Assembly (NCBI RefSeq): GCF_023555055.1
Contig: NZ_JAMJPL010000002.1
Location: 608,371-672,370 of the forward strand
Direction of reading: 5' to 3'
Length of the DNA stretch: 64,000 nt
Source: Marinobacter sp. ATCH36
GTDB lineage: Bacteria; Pseudomonadota; Gammaproteobacteria; Pseudomonadales; Oleiphilaceae
The translations under genes were made by a program, and so were the position numbers. The notes beneath the pieces are model-generated. The model saw nothing but the letters and a program-made list of their open reading frames with translations. It was not told where the DNA came from and did no database searches. How positions within the stretch are numbered: the stretch's first letter is position 1; the number at the start of each line of letters is the position of its first letter. Positions 57,975 to 64,000 of this stretch are shown piece after piece.

Positions 57975-58125
57975 TGATTCCGCCTTGAACGCTATATAAG
58001 AAACGTTAAAAACCGCCACCGGTAAATGCTTGGCATCCGGAGGAGGATCTTTACCTGTATGTTATGCGGCAGTGACATCATTCGGGGCTGAGATGATGGC
58101 ATCGCCTTGAAAAGCCAGGGCGCGA

Positions 58126-58154
58126 AGTATATCCGAACCACCAAGGAAAGCCAA
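58126..58154 (-). promoter_or_regulatory. rplM-rpsI promoter
   Basis: On the - strand TTGGCT (58154-58149) and TATACT (58131-58126) are spaced by 17 bases. The start would lie about 145 bases upstream of rplM, leaving a long leader that could carry autoregulation. Confidence 0.65.
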
Positions 58155-58228
58155 CCCTGAAGCGGGCCGTTTCGTTATTCACTTACTCATTCACCAATAC
58201 CCACGCTCACTGCTGAGAAAAACAGGCC

Positions 58229-59017
58229 TTAACGCTCGGATGATCCGATTTCATTCCAGCCATAGAGACGCTGGACATTGCCAAGCAGCGCGCCAGCCAG
58301 GTCCTCGCGGTTCTCACCGCGCAAGTCTGCGAGAGCACTGAAAATAGACGGCAGATATGCAGGTGAATTGTGCCCCGGGGCCACTCCCTCCGGGGCCATG
58401 TCCGGTGCGTCCGTCTCCAGAACCAACGCATCGATAGGTAAACGGGCAATGGTATCCCGGGTCTTTCGGGCCCGGGCGTGGGTAATAACACCGCCAACAC
58501 CGATAAAACAGCCCAGATCAATCAACTTTGACGCCTGCTGGTAGCTGCCCGAAAATCCATGCACTAGCACCCGCCCCGAAAAGCGTTTTCGCCGCAGCAC
58601 TTCATGCACTTCGTCATGAGTCTTCACCGAATGCACAACAAGTGGAAAGTGTGTCTGTCTTGCAATGTCGACCTGTGCCTCGAACCAGTAAAACTGGTCT
58701 TTCAGTTCGCCATGCAGACGATCGAGCCCACACTCTCCCAATGCAACGCAATGGCCGGGATGACTCACGAGCGCCTCACCGAGGGCAGTCAGGTCGTCAT
58801 CGTTATGCTCACCGAAATACCAGGGATGGATTCCGAGACAGTAGTAAATCCCCTCATGTTCCGCGGCAACCTGTTTCACCCTGTCCCAGTCGCGGCGGCG
58901 CACGCCGGGAATCACCAGGCTGGACAGGCCGGCTCCGTGAGCCTCCTCAAGCACAGCCTCACGACGCCCGTCGAATTCCGCAAAATCGAAATGGCAATGT
59001 GCGTCGATGAGTCTCAT
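58229..59017 (-). CDS. TatD-family metal-dependent deoxyribonuclease
   Basis: This 262-residue amidohydrolase-fold protein starts RLIDAHCHFDF with the HxH metal pair. It has LGIHPWYFG, ALGECGLDR, HFPLVVHSVKTHDEV, HGFSGSYQQA and LVLETDAPDM, all TatD signatures. Family members are nucleases in DNA repair and quality control; the exact substrate is not known. It starts 17 bases after the prfC stop. Confidence 0.93.
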   Translation of the reverse strand: MRLIDAHCHFDFAEFDGRREAVLEEAHGAGLSSLVIPGVRRRDWDRVKQVAAEHEGIYYCLGIHPWYFGEHNDDDLTALGEALVSHPGHCVALGECGLDRLHGELKDQFYWFEAQVDIARQTHFPLVVHSVKTHDEVHEVLRRKRFSGRVLVHGFSGSYQQASKLIDLGCFIGVGGVITHARARKTRDTIARLPIDALVLETDAPDMAPEGVAPGHNSPAYLPSIFSALADLRGENREDLAGALLGNVQRLYGWNEIGSSER

Positions 59018-59034
59018 TCACCACCCCAGCCTAT

Positions 59035-60615
59035 CTAGTGCTCCCGGGTTTTGTGGAAGCTGACATCCGGATACCTTTCCTGGGCCAGCTGCAGATTGAC
59101 CATGGTCGGGGCAATGTAGGTCAGACGATCACTACCATCCAGCGCCAGAAAGTCGTTGGCTTTGCGCTCAAACTCATCCAGCTTGCGCTCGTCAGACGAT
59201 GTCACCCAGCGGGCAGTTGCGACGTTGATCGGCTCATATACCGCCTCTACCTTGTATTCACTCTTGAGACGGCTGACCACCACATCAAACTGCAGTACGC
59301 CGACGGCACCCACAATCAGGTCGTTATTACGCAACGGCCGGAAAACCTGAACGGCCCCCTCTTCGGCAAGCTGAATCAAGCCTTTCTGCAACTGCTTGGA
59401 TTTTAACGGGTCTTTCAAGCGAATCCTGCGGAAGAGCTCCGGCGCAAAGTTGGGGATGCCGGTAAATTTCATATCTTCGCCGGAGGTAAACGTGTCCCCC
59501 AACTGGATCGTGCCATGGTTGTGCAGACCTATAATGTCACCGGCAAAGGCTTCGCCTGCATGCTCCCTGTCCCCTGCCATAAAGGTTAACGCATCGGAGA
59601 ACCGAACTTCTTTACCGATGCGAACATGGCGCGCTTTCATGCCCTGATGGTAACGCCCCGAAACGATCCTGAGAAACGCCACGCGATCCCGATGCTGAGG
59701 ATCCATATTGGCCTGGATCTTGAAAACAAAGCCGGAAAAAACATCTTCAGCAGGTTCAACCAGACGCTGGTCCGTTTCCCGTGGCTGCGGTTCCGGCGCC
59801 CATTCCACAAGCCCATCGAGCATGTGGTCGACACCAAAGTTGCCAAGGGCCGTCCCGAAGAACACCGGAGTAAGTTCGCCGGCAAGGAACGCCTCTTGAT
59901 CGAACTCATGGGACGCACCCTTCACCAGTTCGATCTCGCCCCTCAGCTCATCCGCATAAGTGCCAAGAATTGTGTCCAGCTCTGGATTATCGATACCGTT
60001 GATAACCCGCTTCTCCTGGATCGTATGTCCTTGCCCCGATTTGTAGAGAATCACTTCATCCCGAGTCAGGTGGTAGACGCCCTTGAAATTCTTACCCATG
60101 CCGATGGGCCAGGTGATCGGGGCACAGGCGATCTTGAGGACCTCTTCTACTTCGTCCATCAATTCCACCGGGTCCCTGGTTTCACGGTCCAGCTTGTTCA
60201 TGAAGGTAAGAATCGGGGTGTCCCTTAGCCGGGTTACTTCCATCAGCTTGATGGTTCGCTCCTCGACACCTTTTGCACTGTCAATGACCATCAGACACGA
60301 GTCGACAGCAGTCAAGGTCCGGTATGTATCCTCGGAGAAGTCTTCGTGGCCAGGAGTGTCCAGCAGATTCACCAGCCTGCCACCGTAAGGGAACTGCATC
60401 ACTGACGTGGTGACGGAAATACCACGCTCTTTCTCCATCTCCATCCAGTCGGACTTGGCGTGCTGACCGGATTTCTTGCCCTTCACCGTGCCAGCCTTCT
60501 GTATGGCCTGGCCGAACAGGAGTACTTTCTCTGTAATCGTGGTTTTACCGGCATCCGGATGCGAGATAATCGCAAATGTGCGGCGATGGGATACTTCGCT
60601 GGCAATGCTGGTCAT
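59035..60615 (-). CDS. prfC: Peptide chain release factor 3
   Basis: This 526-residue GTPase removes RF1/RF2 from the ribosome after termination. G motifs are [24 protein letters not shown] and NKLDRE. The EF-G-like domain 2 and C-terminal RF3 domain are complete (E. coli 529). It lies upstream of tatD on the same strand. Confidence 0.97.
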   Translation of the reverse strand: MTSIASEVSHRRTFAIISHPDAGKTTITEKVLLFGQAIQKAGTVKGKKSGQHAKSDWMEMEKERGISVTTSVMQFPYGGRLVNLLDTPGHEDFSEDTYRTLTAVDSCLMVIDSAKGVEERTIKLMEVTRLRDTPILTFMNKLDRETRDPVELMDEVEEVLKIACAPITWPIGMGKNFKGVYHLTRDEVILYKSGQGHTIQEKRVINGIDNPELDTILGTYADELRGEIELVKGASHEFDQEAFLAGELTPVFFGTALGNFGVDHMLDGLVEWAPEPQPRETDQRLVEPAEDVFSGFVFKIQANMDPQHRDRVAFLRIVSGRYHQGMKARHVRIGKEVRFSDALTFMAGDREHAGEAFAGDIIGLHNHGTIQLGDTFTSGEDMKFTGIPNFAPELFRRIRLKDPLKSKQLQKGLIQLAEEGAVQVFRPLRNNDLIVGAVGVLQFDVVVSRLKSEYKVEAVYEPINVATARWVTSSDERKLDEFERKANDFLALDGSDRLTYIAPTMVNLQLAQERYPDVSFHKTREH

Positions 60616-60660
60616 AATTGGTAAAAGCCTGAATCGGAGAGTCTGAAAAAACGGACGCCA

Positions 60661-61128
60661 TTATAAGGATAATAGCCCACTCACGCGAGTGCGTGTCTGC
60701 AAGGCCATCACTAACGCATCTTCCCGCTCCTGGCCCCCGGGGTAATAACCGGGGCGGCGACCAATGACAGAGAAGCCTTCGCTGACATACAAATCCAGCG
60801 CGCCGTCATTACTGTTCCGTACTTCCAGAAGAACCTGCGACATACCGTCCCGTGCGGATTCCGCAACCAGATGCCTCAGCAGTCGCCGGCCGGCACCCGA
60901 CCTCCTCTGGCCGGCAGCAACACACAGGTTCAGTAAATGCGCCTCACCCGCCATATACGCAACCACTGCATAGCCTGAGAGTCCGTCGCCGATATCCAGA
61001 GCCCACAGCCGATAGTCCGGACGAAAGCAGCCGCGGAATACCGATTCGCTCCAGGGAAAGGAATAGCCCTGGCGTTCGATATCAAGAACTTCAGGCAAGT
61101 CATCCTCGCACAGAGCCCTGATCGTCAT
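60661..61128 (-). CDS. rimI: Ribosomal protein S18-alanine N-acetyltransferase
   Basis: This 155-residue GNAT enzyme acetylates the N-terminus of S18. It has DLPEVLDIERQGYSFPWSE at the N-terminus, NLCVAAGQRRSGAGRRLLRH (acetyl-CoA loop) and EVRNSNDGALDLYVSEGF. The ATG at 61128 fits family length. A GTG at 61167, 4 bases after the upstream stop and with GGAG before it, would add 13 residues. It follows the HolD-like gene, a common pair. Confidence 0.92.
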   Translation of the reverse strand: MTIRALCEDDLPEVLDIERQGYSFPWSESVFRGCFRPDYRLWALDIGDGLSGYAVVAYMAGEAHLLNLCVAAGQRRSGAGRRLLRHLVAESARDGMSQVLLEVRNSNDGALDLYVSEGFSVIGRRPGYYPGGQEREDALVMALQTRTRVSGLLSL

Positions 61129-61170
61129 ATCACTGACTTCGACCTTAGGGTAGACGTCTCGGGGCACAGT

Positions 61171-61995
61171 TCAGACTCCGACAGCGACTTTGAGTTGTTG
61201 CCAAAGCTCACGCTTGTAGGCCGGCGCCGCAGCCAGTTCGGCCAGACTCCGGGGGAAATCAACACAGGAAGCTCCCAAAGCAGTTACCAGCCATTCAGAC
61301 CGACCTGAGGGCATGTCATCTGGCAGAACGCCCAATAGCAGCAGTTTTCTGGATCCGAAACCCTTGCTGACAGACCGAAGAACCTGCCCAAAATCATCGA
61401 TGCTATTACCAGGCACCCGCGGGTTCCCGAAAACCGGCCAGCGGATGTGGATGGCCTCTTTAACGATGGAACCTCCGATCGACGCAAGAATATTTTCAGC
61501 AAGCGTGTTCTGCAATTGCTCACTGGCCTCTTCCGATACATTGCTGACAAGCACAAAGTGCTCGGATACCCAGAAGCCCAGATGCGCGTCAATTTTGCCC
61601 TGCATATCGGGTTCAGCAGCCGTATCTGAAACAGCAGATAGATCCTTCGGCAATAGCACATCCGCTACAGCAGTGGGTGACTCGACGGCATCGGTATCAA
61701 CTGGCTCTTCTGGTACGACAGTCCCTGTGTCCTCATGGGTTTCTGATTTGGTGTTCGCCATTAACGCCTGCAGACCGGCAAGTCGATCCTTGGCCGCACC
61801 ATCGCTGACACTACGCCGCGCTGACGGCTGCGAAGAGCGTGTTACTATCCGATCCGATTCAGGCTCCGGAGTACTGTCGTCTAACGGAAACCGGAATTCG
61901 GGACTGGGAGCCGCGCCGGGTAGGGGCGCGCGGGCATACCAGAGATGGACACCGACCCTTCCCAGGTAATACTGGCGCTCTGCCTCTGACATCAT
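61171..61995 (-). CDS. HolD-like protein (putative DNA polymerase III psi subunit) with a large insertion
   Basis: This 274-residue protein was recognised from its ends. The N-terminus (YYLGRVGVHLWYARAPLPG) resembles the chi-binding start of E. coli HolD (LQQLGITQWSLRRPG). The C-terminus (SLAELAAAPAYKRELWQQLK) resembles HolD ALTDLRANPTARAALWQQI. Between them is an acidic, low-complexity stretch (about residues 45-130) and a strand-rich part absent from the 137-residue E. coli protein. Position before rimI matches holD-rimI in enterics. Divergent psi proteins occur in pseudomonads. The assignment is by motif, not by search. Confidence 0.6.
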   Translation of the reverse strand: MMSEAERQYYLGRVGVHLWYARAPLPGAAPSPEFRFPLDDSTPEPESDRIVTRSSQPSARRSVSDGAAKDRLAGLQALMANTKSETHEDTGTVVPEEPVDTDAVESPTAVADVLLPKDLSAVSDTAAEPDMQGKIDAHLGFWVSEHFVLVSNVSEEASEQLQNTLAENILASIGGSIVKEAIHIRWPVFGNPRVPGNSIDDFGQVLRSVSKGFGSRKLLLLGVLPDDMPSGRSEWLVTALGASCVDFPRSLAELAAAPAYKRELWQQLKVAVGV

Positions 61996-62023
61996 AGTAA
62001 TGATCCGTTACTAACTTTAGTGC

Positions 62024-63574
62024 TCAGACGTCAGCTCCTTGGGGATGCTGCCGGATTCCACCACGGCTGATCAGGTTGAGCGCTTCAATGTAAGCCTTTG
62101 CAGAAGCAATAATGATATCGGTATCAGCCCCTACGCCGTTTACAATCCGACCGCCCCTTTCAAGGCGCACAGTCACTTCGCCCTGCGCATCGGTTCCACT
62201 GGTAATGTTGTTTACTGAATAGAGCTGAAGATTACAGCCCGAATCCACAAGGGATTCAATAGCCTTGAACGTCGCATCTACCGGGCCACTGCCTTCGGCG
62301 TCGACCTTGTGCTCCTTGCCATCCATCAACAGCGTCAGGTAGGCCTTCGGCACAACACCGGTTTCGGAGCACACCTGCATGGTAACAAGACCATACCGGC
62401 CATCTTCCTCTTTTTGGCGGGTGTCACTGGCAATTGCCTGGAGATCCTCATCGAAAATCTCGTGCTTCAGATCCGCCAGGGCCTTGAAACGGGTGAACGC
62501 CTCGTTGAGCTCGGTTTCAGTCTCGAACTGAATCCCCAGCTCCAGCAGACGTGAACGGAAAGCGTTTCGGCCTGAGTGCTTGCCGAGCACAAGGCTGTTG
62601 GTGTGCCAGCCGACGTCCTGAGCACGCATGATCTCGTAGGTTTCCCGATGCTTCAGAACGCCATCCTGATGGATTCCCGACTCGTGAGCAAAGGCGTTTG
62701 CACCGACAATTGCCTTGTTGGGCTGCACAGGAAACCCTGTAATGGTGGATACAAGTCGCGACGCGGGAACAATGTGCTGTGTATCAATGCGGGTATCGAT
62801 GGTATAGAGATCCTGACGAGTACGTACAGCCATTACCAGCTCTTCCAGGGAGGCATTACCGGCACGCTCGCCCAGCCCATTGATAGTGCACTCCACCTGA
62901 CGGGCACCACTGCTTACCGCAGCCAAAGAATTGGCAACCGCAAGACCAAGGTCATTGTGGCAATGTACGGAAAAGACCGCTTTATCCGCATTCGGCACAC
63001 GGTTTAGCAACTGACGGATTGTCTCACCGAACTGCTCCGGAATGGCGTACCCCACTGTGTCAGGGATATTGATGGTGGTTGCTCCGGCCTTTATCGCCGC
63101 TTCAATAATACGGCACAGGAAGTCGAGTTCTGAGCGGCCGGCGTCTTCACAGGAAAACTCAACATCATCCACATGACCACGGGCGCGTTTTACCGACCTG
63201 ACCGCCTGCGCCACCACTTCATCAGGCTGCATCTGCAGCTTGTGTTTCATATGAATGGGGGAGGTTGCAATGAACGTGTGTATCCGGCCGCGTTCAGCCG
63301 GTCTAACTGCTTCCGCGGCCCGATCAATATCCTTGTCCAGCGCTCTGGCGAGGCTGCAAATAGTAGAGCCTTTTATGGACTCCGCTATGCCTTTCACCGC
63401 CTCGAAATCGCCCTGGCTGGCAATTGCAAAACCGGCTTCGATTACATCAACACGGAGTTTTTCCAGCACCTTTGCGATGCGCAGCTTTTCCGCTTTTGTC
63501 ATGGTGGCGCCGGGACTCTGCTCACCGTCGCGTAAAGTGGTATCAAAGATAACAAGGTGGTCTGTAGCGGACAT
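62024..63574 (-). CDS. leuA: 2-isopropylmalate synthase
   Basis: This 516-residue enzyme makes 2-isopropylmalate in leucine synthesis. It has [16 protein letters not shown] (metal and catalytic residues), [36 protein letters not shown], and a C-terminal regulatory domain for leucine feedback. It lies downstream of the rRNA operon and its terminator, on the same strand. The 73 bases before it hold no strong promoter match. Confidence 0.96.
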   Translation of the reverse strand: MSATDHLVIFDTTLRDGEQSPGATMTKAEKLRIAKVLEKLRVDVIEAGFAIASQGDFEAVKGIAESIKGSTICSLARALDKDIDRAAEAVRPAERGRIHTFIATSPIHMKHKLQMQPDEVVAQAVRSVKRARGHVDDVEFSCEDAGRSELDFLCRIIEAAIKAGATTINIPDTVGYAIPEQFGETIRQLLNRVPNADKAVFSVHCHNDLGLAVANSLAAVSSGARQVECTINGLGERAGNASLEELVMAVRTRQDLYTIDTRIDTQHIVPASRLVSTITGFPVQPNKAIVGANAFAHESGIHQDGVLKHRETYEIMRAQDVGWHTNSLVLGKHSGRNAFRSRLLELGIQFETETELNEAFTRFKALADLKHEIFDEDLQAIASDTRQKEEDGRYGLVTMQVCSETGVVPKAYLTLLMDGKEHKVDAEGSGPVDATFKAIESLVDSGCNLQLYSVNNITSGTDAQGEVTVRLERGGRIVNGVGADTDIIIASAKAYIEALNLISRGGIRQHPQGADV

Positions 63575-63647
63575 AGCAATCTCCGTCAGAACGATTCAAC
63601 GAGTGTTTTCCGGAAGTATATCACTGAAGCACTTTTCATCCGCCAAT

Positions 63648-63682
63648 AAAAAACCCCGGCAGCGTTTGCTGACGGGGTTTTT
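63648..63682 (-). terminator. Intrinsic terminator of the rRNA operon
   Basis: On the - strand AAAAACCCCG-TCAGC-AAAC-GCTGC-CGGGG forms a long stem with a small internal mismatch, followed by TTTTTT. It lies 11 bases after the 5S rRNA end and before leuA. Confidence 0.9.
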
Positions 63683-63692
63683 CGGTATTAAG

Positions 63693-63811
63693 AGCCTGAC
63701 GATGACCTACTCTCACATGGGCAGAAGCCACACTACCATCGGCGCTGGTCTGTTTCACGGCTGAGTTCGGGATGGGATCAGGTGGTTCCAGACCGCTATG
63801 GTCGTCAGGCA
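63693..63811 (-). rRNA. rrf: 5S ribosomal RNA
   Basis: On the - strand it begins TGCCTGACGACCATAGCGG and has CCCATCCCGAACTCAG, GCGCCGATGGTAGTGTGG and CATGTGAGAGTAGGTCATCG. It ends GTCAGGC, pairing with the 5' end. About 119 bases, close to E. coli 5S (120). It is the last gene of the rRNA operon. Confidence 0.96.
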
Positions 63812-63892
63812 AAACGGTTGATCACTGGGTGGACGAGATGGAACGTGTGATGTTGATTTCGTTGCGTTATCCGCAATTGTCTTGGGTGTTAT

Positions 63893-64000
63893 ATAGTCAA
63901 GCCGCACGAGCAATTAGTATCGGTTAGCTCAACGCCTCGCAGCGCTTACACACCCGACCTATCAACGTCCTGGTCTTGAACGGCTCTTCAGGGACCTCAA
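63893..64000 (-). rRNA. rrl: 23S ribosomal RNA, 3' end (truncated by window edge)
   Basis: On the - strand the 3' end of 23S is recognised from CGTTGATAGGTCGGGTGTGT, AAGCGCTGCGAGGCGTTGAG and CTAACCGATACTAATTGCTC. The mature 3' end is placed near 63893 by comparison with the E. coli end (GGCTTAACCTT). The 81-base spacer to 5S holds no tRNA. Confidence 0.93.

Noticed and set aside
1..64000. CRISPR arrays, IS elements, prophage or tRNA-linked islands
   Set aside because: No regularly spaced direct repeats, transposase, integrase or phage genes were seen. The only repeat families are the short hairpin elements listed.

Overview
The window looks like chromosomal DNA of a marine gammaproteobacterium close to Marinobacter. 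The basis is GC-rich coding, a gammaproteobacterial dcw cluster order (mraZ to ftsZ, then lpxC, a DUF721 gene, an M23 peptidase, secA and argJ), the rsmI-lpoA-yraN-diaA and sspBA-petABC-rpsI-rplM blocks, and protein sequences that resemble Pseudomonas and Marinobacter homologues. The genus is inferred by recall, not by a search.

Region 1 (1-10.8 kb) is an aromatic catabolism locus. The end of paaC and then paaD, paaE and paaZ (+ strand) encode part of the phenylacetyl-CoA epoxidase and the ring-opening enzyme. Convergent to them, on the - strand, is a complete branched-chain-amino-acid-type ABC importer: binding protein, two permeases and two ATPases. One ATPase is fused to an N-terminal hemerythrin-like domain. 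A PaaX-type repressor gene diverges from the importer, and a perfect 8-6-8 palindrome overlaps the likely importer promoter. The simplest reading is uptake of phenylacetate or a related aromatic acid under PaaX-like control.

Region 2 (10.8-25.7 kb) is mixed housekeeping: an MFS permease, an acyl-CoA thioesterase, a DEAD-box helicase, folA, thyA, lgt, a TauE/SafE permease, a TANGO2/NRDE protein, xseB-ispA-dxs, ribA, moaC, a Nudix/ThiE-like fusion and argJ. Between folA and thyA lies the most unusual DNA of the window. It is a pair of inverted elements, each with a conserved 54-nt loop held by a long self-complementary stem; the stems differ almost completely between the two copies.

Region 3 (25.7-48.5 kb) runs from secA through the M23 peptidase, a DciA-like protein and lpxC into the complete cell-wall and division cluster ftsZ-ftsA-ftsQ-ddlB-murC-murG-ftsW-murD-mraY-murF-murE-ftsI-ftsL-rsmH-mraZ. 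It is transcribed on the - strand with many start/stop overlaps. A sigma70-like promoter and four 10-bp-spaced MraZ boxes lie before mraZ.

Region 4 (48.5-64 kb) holds rnpB (RNase P RNA), rsmI, lpoA-yraN-diaA (+), then on the - strand sspB-sspA, the cytochrome bc1 operon petABC, rpsI-rplM, tatD, prfC, rimI with an upstream HolD (psi)-like gene, leuA, and the 3' end of an rRNA operon (5S and the end of 23S). Apart from the stem-variable elements and the palindromic hairpins there is no sign of phage, IS elements, CRISPR or other mobile cargo.
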